Position numbers and translations under genes: made by a program
DNA from: Mactra quadrangularis
Taxonomy: Eukaryota; Mollusca; Bivalvia; Venerida; Mactridae
Assembly (NCBI GenBank): GCA_025267735.1
Contig: CM046297.1
Location: 18,192,011 to 18,256,010 of the forward strand
Reading direction: 5' to 3'
DNA: 64,000 bases
Notes under the pieces: generated by a model
The model's database searches: none
What the model saw: only the letters and a program-made list of their open reading frames with translations
What the model was told of the DNA's origin: nothing
Shown: in pieces, positions 12,665-25,205 of the stretch
Position numbering within the stretch: the first letter of the stretch is position 1
Layout of the letters: every line of letters starts with the position of its first letter

Positions 12665-12740
12665 GTTCTATGTTGCTGTGGTCAATTGTTGCTATGGTGT
12701 TAAACCCAACAAAATAAATAAATCAAATTAATCAATCAAC
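12665..12740 (+). mobile_element. SINE family 1, 3'-end fragment
   Basis: The phrase GTTGCTATGGTGTTAAACCC followed by AACAAAATAAATAAAT matches the 3' end of the SINEs at 19832, 54020 and 60112. The tRNA-like head and body are missing or too diverged, so this is a truncated copy. Confidence 0.6.
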
Positions 12741-15700
12741 TTACTTCCCCTGGACATGCATACTTCACTAGATTTAAACAAAGCTTTGCACAATTTGCCA
12801 ATATCAGTTAGTTAGTAATTAATTACAATATTATTGTAAATATATTGGGTTTTAATATAACTTGAATCTAATATGGTCTTTGCTTACTGATATGTGGCAA
12901 AATATTCAAATGTGACACAAACTTTATGATGCATGGACTACTCCTCACCATAAATGTCCAACAATATCTAAAATGAAAGCTTTCAGTTACCGGTACTCTA
13001 TGAAACAGCTTCAGTCATACTTAAGGTTTCTCAAACCTTAGCTGATTTATTATACGTTTTATAATTATAGGTAAAATGATCAACTCGCCAAGCTATATGA
13101 AATTATTGTATTTTTCATGAGCAAAAATCAGCTAGTACTGATAATGCAGTGTCTAGTGGTTCTGACATTACCTTGGGCCACTGATGTAGCAACTCTATAA
13201 CTGGACAAGTGAAACTGTTGCTGACAGTCACTGAGTGACCATCAAATCATTCAGCAGTAGCACACATGAGATATGATTTTATTGAGCTTGTACTAAACCT
13301 AGACATACATGGACACTAAAACACAATGATAGAGCAGAATGGCCTTAGTAACAATCTGCATGCCATCTGGGGTTTCACAATAGAAGACTCCGCAATTTTC
13401 TTTGACTAATTATAGAGTTGTGACCAACCACTTGGAATATTAGCATAAGATAATTAGGGGTCTGTCTAGTAATTCCTACAAGGTTAAAGAAATCCAATGC
13501 CCCTTAGATCCTTAATATGTCAAGAAATTATAAAATATAATTTGATGTATTAGGGGACTGGCTTCCTGTCAGAAATTAGGGGCTGCAAGAAAGACTATGT
13601 CTGAGAAGATTGGCACAGGGATGATATTTCATATTTTTTGCCCAGCTGATTTGCGTTCATATAATTACGTGTATTGACGATAGAAGAGAAAATATAACTG
13701 ACAGTAATTAATGGTTAATACAAGATTTAAGATCACATTCATACTTGTTATGTTGCATAATGGGTATGATTATTGTTTTTATTTTATCAATATTTAACAA
13801 AGCTCTTGTAAATGTTGAAATTCAAGAGTTTAAAACAATCTTCTCTTTGCTGTAATTGAAAATTAAATATGTAATTCAAAAATTGCCAGGAAGTACAGAT
13901 TGAATTGTTGTGAGCAAATATAATATTGAATGTTGGAAGCAAACATAACTATGAAACATTAGAAGTAATTTGTTAGATCCTTCCTATTTTATATTTGATA
14001 GAAGAAGAGGTTATTTATTTATTCTAACTTTATTTTAACATTTTAAAAGTTGTTTAAAATAATTCCGATATAGATTATTTTATAATGGCAAACATTTTGA
14101 GATGCAATTTAATAAATTGCCAATTTTGATATAACTACCGGTACTCATTGTAGTCTTAATGTAGTTTGTATTTTTGTTATTTTGAAAACTCAATTTCAAA
14201 GTTTATATAACTGTTACTGACAGGATGTTGCTACATAATTATATTTCAAACTGTATGAAACTTTATTAGTTTCACATTCAAAGACCACAGTGCAAAGAAA
14301 TGATGTCTTTGTGATTTGGTACACATAGTTGATTTGGACAAAAATATCTTAAATGCAAACTTGACTATGTATAGAATTACATTAACTTGTAACAAGTAAA
14401 AAACATTATGGTTTATCAGTCTATGAAATTAGTGGGAGTCCAGTTGCCCAGGGCAACCACATTTTAGTTTGGGAAACCAATACTTTTTGTTGGGCAACCA
14501 AAATCTATGAAGAAGGATGGTAGGACAAAAGGTCCCATGGACAAAAAGTCCAATGTCATTTTTGACAGGGGTGGACAAAAAGTTGCTATTAAAATGACCT
14601 GCTCAGACGACCACTTTCATATCCCAATTTCGTAGACTCAGGTACATTGAGTTGTGTTTTAAACTGTATTTTTCTTGTTATAGATTGGTCAAATTTTGTT
14701 TGTCTTGATTTAGACCTTTTAAAACGATTCTTATCATCATACAAGTTGTTATTTTGTCAAATAGTATATCATTATATATAACTTCATACATATATAACTC
14801 ACTTTTTTCCTATATTGATTTACAACTGTTTGCCCCTAATCCCCAGATTTTAAGATTACCAATGTTTAGCTACAAAGGTGTTCAGCTTAGGTAACACAGC
14901 TACAAGGTATTCTATGATACAAGTCCTCATTTATTTCCAACTGATCCTCGGTATATAATGTTTAACCTTTCAAACTTGTCTAAATGAGCTCCGCCTCCAG
15001 TCACATTTGATGTTTAAGTTCACCTTTGTAAGGTCATAGTATAGTAGATACAAATAAATACATTACAAAATGTAGAAATGCTATACTAACCTATCTCTAT
15101 TATATATCTCATATATAGTTACACTTATATAGTACTAGACTAAAAATCTGAAGAAGTCAAGTGAGAGATTGTGAATATATTAAATGCTTTGATTAACATG
15201 TTTATCATTGTTAGTGTCTTGTCCTGTTAAATGCCCCCATGAGACCACAGGAGGTAAACATTAAAATATCATTAAACTTACAAATATGACCTTTAGACCT
15301 GTATTTATATCTAAGTTAGTTTTTACTCTTTCCTCTTTATCTATAAATCTCTTCTCTAAGTCTCATTGACTCACATGTCACTTGTCTTTTGTTGCATATA
15401 TTATGTACAAGTGTAAAATTACATTGCTACAGAATGTACTGTAATTTTTAGTTTATCATACTTTACTGGTGTATGTGACTGGTGTATGTGACCATGATAT
15501 GGAGATTTTTTATAGGGCCAGTTCCATTAATTTTGAAATATCCACAGCTTATTTCATTGTCTTAGCTGATGATCAATTTTAGGCAATAATGATAGATTGC
15601 ATGTTCAGCAGATGTCCATTGTTATTGCAATGTAGATAAAAATTGCTGATATCAGCTGTTTGCATTAATGGAACTCATATAGGCAATGAAATCAAAAATT

Positions 15701-16390
15701 AATTGAATGAATGACTCAAAATTGATCAGATTGACATTGATTGTGATAGTTCCTTAATAACTTGACAAAAAAGCAGGCATTTATCTCTTTGTCTCTTGTA
15801 TAGAAAATGATGGCTAAGTAATATTAAAGTTAAGTACTTGTTAGTACTGATGATTTATCAGGCTTTCTTATATATTGGTATCTAAGCATGTAGAGATTGT
15901 ATTAGGTTTAATGCAAGAACAAACAATAGTCTTGTTCCTGTTTATTTTTCTCTGAATTTTATGAAAGAGATTTTTTTTTTGGTATTGAACTTGATTGAAG
16001 TTAAATTTAAAGAACGAATTTTGAGTATTATGTATTAAATGGAGACACCTGTAAAACCAATAATTGTTTTTTAATTGCCTCACTATGGAGAATATTACCT
16101 TGTATATATTTTATTCTGTAAGATCATTTAACCTAGAATTTAAGGTATAAAAAGTCAACTTAAATGATCCTTTAACTTCACAGCTTGATTCATTTAACAT
16201 AACTTTTGATGCTGAAATAAGCATGTTGTGATTTTGTATAAAAATTCAAAAGTAATTTTAGTACTTTTTACTATAGAAGTTTGGTACATTTTTCTGCATG
16301 AAAACCCTCTTAATACAGATTAGTCAAATCATTGATATACAGGTATTCCCTCTCTAAAATGATATATATTTTTACTTTTTACTGACTATA
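12741..16390. other. Long AT-rich tract without a supported gene
   Basis: Both strands are broken by frequent stops. I found no domain-bearing frame, tandem array or clear inverted repeat of useful length. A short palindromic stretch at 13019-13042 (TAAGGTTTCTCAAACCTTA) and a GGACAAAA-rich stretch at 14520-14585 are the only local irregularities. Confidence 0.4.
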
Positions 16391-16407
16391 ACATTAGACT
16401 TAAGAAA

Positions 16408-16696
16408 ACCCAGGTCGATAGCGCAGTTTGTAGCTTGCTGGGATTTGGAATCTCGTGCCCGAGGGGGTGCGGGTTTGAATACCACCTGGGGAGGTTATAC
16501 CCTTCCATGAAAATTTGACAATAATGTCGGTTTTCCTCCATTGATTCGATAATATGGAGAAGTTTCTGGCCTTGTGGAAGGGTAGGTGAGTACTGGTTAT
16601 AGACAATGGTCCAAGAAAGCTAGGTTAGATGCGCTGGACTCTGTAAAATGACCTAAATTGTGTTGACACGGCATTAACTCCAATAAATAAATTAGC
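16408..16696 (+). mobile_element. SINE family 2, full copy
   Basis: tRNA-derived head with A box GATAGCGCAGTTTGTAGC and B box GGGTTTGAATACC, then a body with TTGACAATAATGTCG, GGAAGGGTAGGTGAGTACTGG and a 3' end AACTCCAATAAATAAATTAG. CTTAAGAAA flanks it on both sides (16399-16407 and 16697-16705), a target-site duplication. Pol III transcription is expected of such elements. The minus-strand open frame across it is a by-product. Confidence 0.88.
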
Positions 16697-16853
16697 CTTA
16701 AGAAACATAATCTTTATTTTATTGTAGAATATAAAATAGACACAAGCTTTGGTGTGCAAAAGTTACCGTAAATAACAAGCATTTCAGTACCAGTTATCTA
16801 AAATACACTTTAAAATTTGTGCGTATGTGGGGTTTTAATCACTTTTAGTTATA

Positions 16854-17028
16854 CAGTTTAACCTCTGCAGAGCGGCTATCTAGAGAACAAATCCTCTGCA
16901 TAACAACAGCTTTTGACATTTTCCTTAGGCATAATTTTAATGGAATTTAACATCTGAAGAGCAACAACCTCTGTACAGCAACACATTTTAGTCCCTCCAA
17001 GGGGTTTTGTTTAAAAGAGGTTGTACTG
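16854..17028 (+). mobile_element. TA-flanked MITE (CAGTTTAACCTCTGC family)
   Basis: TA at 16852-16853 and 17029-17030 bracket a 175-bp segment starting CAGTTTAACCTCTGCAGAG and ending AGAGGTTGTACTG, so the ends are inverted repeats. Internal CAAATCCTCTGCA and AGCAACAACCTCTGTA match copies at 11175 and 54876. CAGT termini with TA duplication fit a pogo/Tigger or related Tc1-mariner family. No transposase is encoded. Confidence 0.82.
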
Positions 17029-17959
17029 TACTTTAATTTTTATTGTTTAAGATGCATGTAAAAACATTTTAACTTCTGTATTGTAGTTTTTATCAACCTG
17101 CAATTTCTTGCTCATGTTTACTTAAGTATCAATTTATTTGAGTATCAATAACTTTTGACAACTGCTAAAAACTTGAATATGCAATGATTCAACTAATAAA
17201 TATAGGGGGATTGTAATGGTATCAAGATTTGGAATAGAACTGTATTATTTATCAAGGAATTATAAAAAAGAAATATTGTAAATACCACATCAATAAGCCA
17301 GACTGGCTTATCAGTAGTCTATTATATTGATTAATTTCGTACAAATTGAAATTAATTATTTTTCTCTTGTTTTTGTTTCGGTTTTAAATTTGTCTTATAA
17401 TAGGTGAAACACTTCTTGTGAGGTCTTTGTATAGTAAACACAGATATATATCTAAGTTATTTTGAACTTCAGTGCATACAAATTTATCTTGCATGCAGAT
17501 TTGTCCCGCATGCAAAACACTAATGGGATTGTCCTTGTTAGTACAAAATGTTTGTTAATGTTGTAGTGCACTGGCTATTACGTTAGACTGATTTATAAAC
17601 ACTAAATGAACAGTATGAGTACTATCGGGAATAAATCTTTTTGTTAAATGAACTGGCATTTATTTTTGTTTTAAATTGTGGCAAGTGTTTTTATACCAGT
17701 CACTTATATGAAATTACCAAAATATATTATATTGGTTTAAAACAATTTCAAGATTTATAATTTAGTGGTGACTTTTGTTTAAGATATATGCCTCTGGTAG
17801 GGTTTGAACCATGGTGGGGGTTCTGGATCTCTATGTAAATAGATACTTAATCAAGACTTATTCAGGAAAGAATTTAAAGAACACCTTGAACGTTGCAAAC
17901 TTATGCCATTTTTGGTGATTTTTAGTCCAAAATGCTTGATTTTAGAACAAAAAATGTCC

Positions 17960-18019
17960 CTATAAAATAGACCATTCTACTATTAAGAGCATCAATTTTG
18001 ATGGAACTTTACTGTAATA
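17960..18019. mobile_element. Terminal fragment of pogo-like MITE
   Basis: ACCATTCTACTATTAAGAGC...GGAACTTTACTGTA carries the right-hand terminal motif of the family seen complete at 47473-47827. The left end is not found nearby. The flanks hold nothing else notable. Confidence 0.5.
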
Positions 18020-18484
18020 TAAAACAAGTATAAAAGTCTTACATAATTGTGCAATATCTCACTGTACTTATGTAACATACATAAATATGTCAAATAAAAA
18101 ACAAACTACAGAAAAATGATAAAATTGATCAACAAAAATAAGAGATTTTTTATAATGTTTATTCAATAATGTAAAAGTCTGTTAATGTAATTTAGTCAGT
18201 CTTGTGATGCTATCTACATTACTTTCTTAATATACCTGTGTATGATACGGTTTACTTTGAATAGTATTTTTTTTCTGCTATAAAACTGAAATAAAACTCT
18301 TCGTAGTTATCAATATTAACCCTGATATTTCAAAGTCAGTTGTTTTGTTGTCACGATGTACCAGTAAGATACTAGTATTGTTATGTATGTTTATATTGCA
18401 TAAAAGTTCATTTAGTGCTTAAAAACTACAACATTTCCTTAGAAAAAATCCCCGTTGAACCTCTTCTTCTTCTTTTCGTTCCCT

Positions 18485-18703
18485 CTACAACCTCAGGCCG
18501 GCCACATCGATGAAGGTTGCCATCTTCTTCAGATCCCCCATCACGCCGTACAGTTTTGTTCTTAACTCGGTCTCCACTGGCCACACCACTCTTCTCTGTT
18601 GTTCTAGGAGAGGACAATTTTGTAGAAGGTGTTCAGCAGTTTGATTGTCATTCCCATGTCTACAATGTCTAACCCTGTTGAATGATTCTGTGGGTTTTGA
18701 CTG
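18485..18703 (-). pseudogene. Non-LTR retrotransposon ORF2, C-terminal fragment
   Basis: Reading the minus strand from about 18703 to the stop at 18485, one frame gives RVRHCRHGNDNQTAEHLLQN, then CPLLEQQRRVVWPVETELR, then TKLYGVMGDLKKMATFIDVA and GLRL before the stop. This is the classic reverse transcriptase tail: C..CG..DQT.EHLLQ.CP, then WP....L..KL.G...DL...A.FI...GL. An upstream in-frame stop shows the rest is missing, consistent with 5' truncation. A different minus frame over the same bases (18426-18617) is a shadow. This copy is closer to the usual consensus than the one at 3489. Confidence 0.78.
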
Positions 18704-19831
18704 TTAGCTCTAAATCCTCCTCACAAAAATTGAAGTGAGAGGTAAACTAGGTCACCTGCAAAATTAATATGTGCTGATGATTCAGAGTTTACATTAAAGC
18801 TTACAGACTAATTTGGGCATTTTTTGATAAAAGAAATTTTGAAAGTTATTTTAATGCACTATTAGAAAGTTTCCTATTTTTGGCTGATGCAAGACGTTGA
18901 CAAAAAACTAGTGTTTGTTTACATTCTGAAGATCATGTGACTAAATGTACCCTTGAAATGCCTATATAATGATATATAATTTATTTACTGATAAAATACA
19001 ATGTTAAAATGCGCTCATTTAAGTATAAAATGAAATAATAAGGTAATGTTTTGACATTTTGATATAAACAGTTATTGTTATGTTAAACATATATAATATG
19101 ATTCATCATTTACTAGATGTAAAACTTTGTATAATTTATGTCTAATTTTGTCATATACGACATTTAACATAATTTAAATACTTTCTATTCTTATATACCA
19201 AGTATGATGTTGTTAAAATTTCATGCCAAATTACATACAATTATTTACATTCAATTTTAGCTTAAAGTTTCTATACAGTTACTTTTGATGAAGTGACCTT
19301 GCATTTTATACAAGTTTTTTTCACTTTTGAATTTTGAAATGTTTATTAACAGTCATCACATTAACCGACTAGCCCAAAGCCTGGGCTTGTAAAAATTGAT
19401 TTGGGATAGTGGAAATTACTTATTTCAAGTTGTGCTAGTTGATAATTTTGCCCTTTACTTTATAATGTAATAATTCAATTTAGTGCACCTGAAAATTTAA
19501 GCTGATGACTGAATTAATGTTTTTTATAAGCTATCCTTGACCGTTGTCTTTGTACTTGGTATAAGAAACTGAAAACTCCTTATATGGACAAAACTCAACA
19601 TTACTGCCCAATTTTCATCGAAGTAGCGATTATTCTAAAGCAGGCTAGCTGTGTGCTACATTCTGCTTATTTTCTCTCCCCTTTTTTGCTTAAATTGCTC
19701 CTTCTTTTTCAGAAATAGTTACTTATAAAGTATCAACCCTCTTATGATGGGTCCTACCCCCTTTTACCCTTTTCATACCCTTTCCTGAGTTCTACAATAA
19801 TCACAATTGAAGTGAATGACTAGTGATGCAG

Positions 19832-20147
19832 CTGCCCGGCTAGCTCAGTTGGGAGCATGCAAGTCTACTGATAGAGGGGTCGTGGTTTGATTCCCAGGCG
19901 GGGCATACTTTCATGGAGCTTTGACATGAAATTATTTCTATGGCCATTCTCCCTCCTACCAATGATTTTTAATTACATGTATGTTGAGCAGTTGTCAGTC
20001 ACTGACGAAAGTATGCGCTTAGTAGTTGTTTAACAGCTAAATCCAGAGATTTAGCCTTTCCAGGAGGAGTGAGTAGGTTGACTGACTGCCCTTATATGAC
20101 CTATATAATGTGTTGCTAGGGCGTTAAACCCAACAAAAACAAGCAAA
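19832..20147 (+). mobile_element. SINE family 1, full copy
   Basis: The head has an A box TAGCTCAGTTGGGAGC and a B box GTGGTTTGATTCCC. The body contains ATTCTCCCTCCTACCAATGA, a GTCAGTCACTGACGAAAGTA segment and GGAGGAGTGAGTAGGTTGAC, and the 3' end is GGGCGTTAAACCCAACAAAA. GACTAGTGATGCAG (14 bp) is repeated exactly at 19818-19831 and 20148-20161, so both ends of the insertion are fixed. Confidence 0.95.
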
Positions 20148-20164
20148 GACTAGTGATGCAGTCA

Positions 20165-20700
20165 GGCAACAAACTGGATTTCACCAGATTTAAACTAAAG
20201 TAGAGCATGTATTTTGCAAATCTATTGCGACTTTACTTACATAAATACAAAAAAAATGTAAATTTCAAGCCCATGTATATAGCTAACTATATTATGATTT
20301 ATTTTCAAGTTTAGTAAACAGATCAGTAAAACTGATGGTTCGTAAATTTATTACGTGAATGCATTGAGTTGAAATGAACCGATTCAAGAGGACTTGTGTT
20401 TGTGTAAATAATGAGTTGGTAAAAACATGAACTTAACCATGTTTAATATGAAAGAAAACATATCTCAACCTACCATTAAATCATTATGAGTTTTTATGAC
20501 GTATTATATTTCATACAATCACTTTGAATGTATCGCTGCATTTCTATACAGCAAAACCTGATGTCAAATATTTGAAGATATTCTTTCATTCAAGCAATAT
20601 GATACCTTCATATCTTTGTCCTTTGTGATATTACTTGTATTTTAGTGATAATATATTACAAATGTATGTCATCTCTGCTCATTTTAAGATTTACATAAGA
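20165..20700. other. Unremarkable tract before a minisatellite
   Basis: Nothing beyond AT-rich sequence. The TATTTCAC/TTTCGCTGTAAGAG phrases that seed the following array first appear near 20699. Confidence 0.4.
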
Positions 20701-20704
20701 TTTC

Positions 20705-21445
20705 GCTGTAAGAGATTTCACAGTCTGTTACTGCACTGTTAGAATATTCGACTGTCTGTTATTTCACTGTAAGAGATTTCACTGTCTGTTACTGCACTTT
20801 TAGAATATTCGACTGTCTGTTATTTCACTGTAAGAGATTTCACTGTCTGTTACTGCACTGTTAGAATATTCGACTGTCTGTTATTTCACTGTAAGAGATT
20901 TCACAGTCTGTTCCTGCACTGTTAGAATATTCGACTGTCTGTTATTTCACTGTAAGAGATTTCACTGTCTGTTACTGCACTGTTAGAATATTCGACTGTC
21001 TGTTATTTCACTGTAAGAGATTTCACAGTCTGTTCCTGCACTGTTAGAATATTCGACTGTCTGTTATTTCACTGTAAGAGATTTCACTGTCTGTTACTGC
21101 ACTGTTAGAATATTCACTGTCTGTTATTTCACTGTAAGAGATTTCACTGTCTGTTACTGCACTGTTAGAATATTCGACTGTCTTTTATTTCACTGTAAGA
21201 GATTTCACAGTCTGTTCCTGCACTGTTAGAATATTCGACTGTCTGTTATTTCACTGTAAGAGATTTCACTGTCTGTTATTTCACTGTAAGAGATTTCACT
21301 GTCTGTTATTTCACTGTAAGAGATTTCACTGTCTGTTATTTCACTGTAAGAGATTTCACTGTCTGTTATTGCACTGTTAGAATATTCACTGTCTGTTATT
21401 TCACTGTAAGAGATTTCACTGTCTGTGATTGCTCTGTTAGGGAAT
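20705..21445. repeat. 61-bp minisatellite array
   Basis: The unit is GATTTCACTGTCTGTTACTG followed by CACTGTTAGAATATTCGACT and GTCTGTTATTTCACTGTAAG plus one A (61 bp), repeated about 11 times. Alternate units differ by shared variants (TCACAGTCTGTTCCTG against TCACTGTCTGTTACTG), a sign of higher-order duplication. From 21245 the unit contracts to a 28-bp core, TCTGTTATTTCACTGTAAGA plus GATTTCAC. Confidence 0.93.
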
Positions 21446-21479
21446 TCATTGATTTTTTTATTTTACTGCAACTGATTTC

Positions 21480-22110
21480 TCTTAGAGTGATTTCACTGAT
21501 AGCAGTTTCACTGATAGTGATTTCACTGTGAATGGTTTGATTAATGGTAATTTTACTGACAGTGATTTCACTGATAGTGATTTCACTGTGAATGGTTTAA
21601 CTGGTGGTGATTCACTGTGAACGGTTTCACTGAGAATGGTAAAATTCACTGAGGGTGATTTCACTGTGAGTAGTTTCACTGATAGTGATTTCACTGTGAG
21701 TGGTTTTACTGTTGGTGATTTCACTGTGAATGGTTTTTAACTGAGAAAGTTTTCATTGAGAGGGATTTAACAATAGTCGTTTCTCTGATAGTGATTTCAC
21801 TGTGAGAGGTTTCACTGATAGTAATTTCACTGTAAGTGGTTTCACTGATAGTGATTTCACTGTAAGAGGTTTCACTGATAGTGATTTTACTGTGAGAGGT
21901 TTCACTGATAGTGATTTCACTGTAAGTGGTTTCACTTTTGGTGATTTTCACTGAGAACTGTGATTTCACTAATGTTGGTTTCACTGATAGTGATTTCACT
22001 GATAGTTGTTCTCTGATGGGGATTTTACTGAGTATTTTCACCGATGGTGATTTCACTGAGAATGCTTTCACTGAAGGTGATTTTACTGTGCGTGATTTCA
22101 CTGTGCACCA
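21480..22110. repeat. Degenerate 15/30-bp minisatellite
   Basis: Units built from TTTCACTGATAGTGA and TTTCACTGTGAATGG alternate for over 600 bp. The period is a multiple of three and lacks stops on the minus strand, so three overlapping open frames with SVKPLTVKSL-type repeats arise there. They look like products of the array, not genes. The TTTCACTGT core is shared with the adjacent 61-bp array, so the two probably descend from one seed. Confidence 0.88.
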
Positions 22111-22114
22111 CTTC

Positions 22115-22995
22115 AGACAGAATTGTGTATCAGATAAAAACAGGTCACATATTTTATTTGAAGTAGTTTTTGTAATTCTTTATGTCTTTAAAATGATAGT
22201 TTTATTTTTGTCAAATAATCTTTATACACCAATGCACTCTTAGTATGTAAGACTAAAATAGCATCATTAAAATATTGTATTTTATAGTTGTGCATTTTTT
22301 CTCCCAACTATCAGCTTATGGTGAATGAATATCATTGTGAAATGATAGAAAACACCCATAGCCTGTACTACTTTTTTTCTGTTGTTTTTCTGTGGGAAGA
22401 TCACAAGTTGGCAATCTTTTGTCATATGGTTAGTGAACTTTATTGGCAGACAGAAATATTTTTCTTATTTCATTCTTACTCCAATAATGTTGTTATCAAA
22501 TAGTTACATTACTCCACCCACATTGTTTTATTCAATTGTTTGTCAGACTGGTTTACTGTTTTATCTTGTAAAATACTTAACTAAGAGACAATTTAATCTC
22601 TAGATTGTGTCACAGTCTATTGTACTAAGAGATAGTAACAGGTGAAAATGAAGAGAAAATGAAGTTAATTACCTTTTTATAGGGTAGAAGAATGAAAGTA
22701 CAATTCTTGACTCTATGTGAACAACTTGCATGATTTGCCATGGTCTAAAAATGGTTCCTTTTGAAGAGTATTTCTAAGGTTGATGGAAAATATGTAATAA
22801 TTTTGTTTGGCTTGTTATTTTGGTATGGAGAGTTGGGAAATGAAGTCATCTCATTACATGTGTATTATTTTCACAAAAGCCTTCGGCCTCACATGTATAG
22901 AGCATTGATGAATGCTGTGTTCAGCAAGTCGCTTTTTAAAGAAAACGAAAGCGGAAACTAGCGTCCGTCACGGACATGCCAATAACACGCACCGG
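22115..22995. other. Tract without a supported gene
   Basis: Three plus-strand frames of 66-73 codons (22288-22961) overlap in different phases and encode hydrophobic, low-complexity sequence with no domain. I see no splice sites to support them. Confidence 0.35.
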
Positions 22996-23006
22996 CTTTT
23001 ATTCCA

Positions 23007-23053
23007 ATAATGACCCCCATCCATCACCATGGCTTGGATGGGGGGACATTATT
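23007..23053. repeat. Short hairpin
   Basis: AATAATGACCCCCATCC pairs with GGATGGGGGGACATTATT across a 14-nt loop containing CACCATGG. It is GC-rich against AT-rich flanks. No duplicated flank seen. Confidence 0.65.
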
Positions 23054-23322
23054 AGATACATCTTGAACATTAATGTCTTGACCTTTAATATTGTTGTTAT
23101 AAATGTAAGAATGATAGAAACTAAACATAATTAGTCTGATATGTGACTTGTAGGATAATATAAGTATCTCCATGATACACTAGTTTTTACTTGTTAATGC
23201 AGAAATGATAGGGCTGATGAATGTATATAATTATAATTATTATTTTCTTACCATTAAATTAACATTAGGACAAAATATTATAATAATTAGATTCTAAATC
23301 CTTAATCTCATGCTTCTTCTAT

Positions 23323-23619
23323 CCCTGGTCAATAGTGCAGTTGGTAGTGTGCCTGGATTTGAAATCTAGTGTCACAAAGGGGGTACAGGTTTGAATCCCA
23401 CCCAGGGAGGTTTTGCTCTTCCATAAAAATTTGACAATAATGCAAATTTTCTTCCATTAATAAGGTATATGGAGAGCTTTCTGGCCTTGTGGAAGGGTAG
23501 GTGAGTACTGGTTATAGACAAGGGTTCAGAAAAACTAGGTTAGGTGCACTGGACACCGTAAAATATCCTAAAAATTGTGTTGACATGGGTGTTAAACCCA
23601 GCATGAGTATAAATAAATT
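23323..23619 (+). mobile_element. SINE family 2, diverged copy
   Basis: The head has an A box AATAGTGCAGTTGGTAGTG and a B box GGTTTGAATCCC, with TTGACAATAATGCA, GGAAGGGTAGGTGAGTACTG and a final ATAAATAAAT. It is more diverged than the copies at 16408 and 42518. I could not identify a flanking duplication. Confidence 0.8.
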
Positions 23620-24226
23620 GTTATGCAAAAATTTCCGAACCTAGTTGTTTAATACAAGATCTTAGATTTGATTGGTAAGTGAGGAGAGGAGAAGGGGATA
23701 CACTAAAGTAATTTATCCATGACCAAGTGCTGTTTTTATACTTTTTTCATATCAAGCTTTATTTGTTAACTGTCATTAAATTTTATGCTTGCACAGTCAT
23801 GTAATTGACTTACATAACATTTTATCACGCAGGAAGATGCAATGAACCCATGTTATCATGAATTTATTACCCTGTAAAATTTGTTATTATGCTTTTATAA
23901 AGTCTACAACAAAAACGTGATTTTTATTCATCTTATAAACTTGTTTGTTTGCTGAAAGGTCTTAAAAGGGAACATCTTTGTTGTATATTTTAAATTGATG
24001 CATAATATTTACTTGTTAACTTTATTTACAAATCTGAAAGAAAAACTGTCTCATCAAACAGCAATAAAATGTTTGTCAGTAATGCATTTGTATTGTAATT
24101 CTTAAGTTCTACCAGTCACTATAGGACATTTAGTCAACATTTTTCACTAATCCAAATAGTAAAACAATGAAAACATTTTCAGTTATAAAAGATTATATAC
24201 TTTGTACATGTATTTTTTTCTTTTTA

Positions 24227-24505
24227 TACCCCTCCCCCCTTTGAAGAAGAGGGGGGTATACTGTTTTACCTTTGTCCGTCCATGCGTCCGTCCGTCTGTC
24301 CGTTACAAAATTTCCGTCGCAGTTTTCTCAGCAACTATAACATGCAGCAGCCTAATACTTTGCATATTGCTTCATCCCATAGTCCCATGTAGTGTAAAGT
24401 GATTTCATGCTCCTTGCTCATCTACTTCCTGTTTGTCGCATATTTTTAGATTTTTGCGGGGGTATCACTAGTGAGCATTAGCTCACAGATTTACTTGTTT
24501 TTTTC
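24227..24505 (+). mobile_element. Dispersed element with hairpin start and GTCCG run
   Basis: It begins with a hairpin (TACCCCTCCCCCC, then TTTGAAGAAGA, then GGGGGGTA), continues with ACTGTTTTACCTTTGTCCG and a (GTCCG)n run, and ends GGGGGTATCACTAGTGAGC and ATTAGCTCACAG. From memory this layout is common in bivalve introns. The 66-codon plus frame across it is incidental. The class of element is not established. Confidence 0.6.
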
Positions 24506-24539
24506 TTGTTTTTTTTTCATTTTTCATTTTCGTTTTTTA

Positions 24540-24640
24540 TTTAAACTCGCATTTCCTAATTATGTATATGATTGTGCAATATGAAAAGAGCGCTATACAA
24601 ATGCGGTATATAATAATAATGATAATAATAATTTTCTTGA
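24540..24640 (+). mobile_element. Retroelement 3' tail (AGCGCTATACAAATG, then ATAATA)
   Basis: AAAAGAGCGCTATACAAATG followed by a microsatellite of ATAATA/ATGATA is the typical 3' end of widely distributed metazoan SINE/LINE copies. Only the tail can be recognised. Confidence 0.5.
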
Positions 24641-25205
24641 TTTAATCTGGATTAAATATATTTGGTTATTTCTATAAAAATTGAAAAATGACAGAAGAGA
24701 TACATCTATACATGTAATGATATGTGCACAAAGAACAAAGCTGAGGATGAACAAATGTAGAAATATAGTGAATGATTGTCTTCTGTAGTTCTGTAAACAT
24801 TGAATGATTTATAATCATTCAAAAATTTCATAATGGTTGAAGGACAGTCTAAGAAATCTTCAGAAAATTACTGAAGCATAAAATTGATGAAAATTCTGTT
24901 CAAGGCTAAGAGATTGTGTAACCGTGGCAATAAAAGACACCAGAACAATTATTAGGTGTTGTTTCTAAGATTTTAGTTGTCTCTAGTGTGTGTTTAATTG
25001 TGTTTAATTGTACTCTGACATGCAGGATAATGTTTGTAAGATAAACACTGCATGGTCTTGTTTTACTGTTGACATTAAAATCTGTTAGAATCTGACACTT
25101 GCTGGAAACTTTAGATATTCCATTAAATAACTTGTACCAAAAATCTCAGAAAGGTGAATTTGAATCCTCTGCATTTAGTGTTTACCATGGCTAAGCCAGT
25201 AGCAT

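Noticed and set aside
19832..19910. Possible tRNA gene
   Set aside because: The A and B boxes belong to a SINE with body, tail and a 14-bp target duplication; no complete cloverleaf.
20705..21445. Regular repeat array considered as CRISPR
   Set aside because: The 61-bp units are contiguous with no unique spacers, and the sequence is eukaryotic.
21482..22101. Minus-strand open frames with SVKPLTVKSL-type repeats, possibly a repeat protein
   Set aside because: The array period is a multiple of three with no stop in several frames; three overlapping frames are open, and there is no start context, splice site or non-repeat domain.
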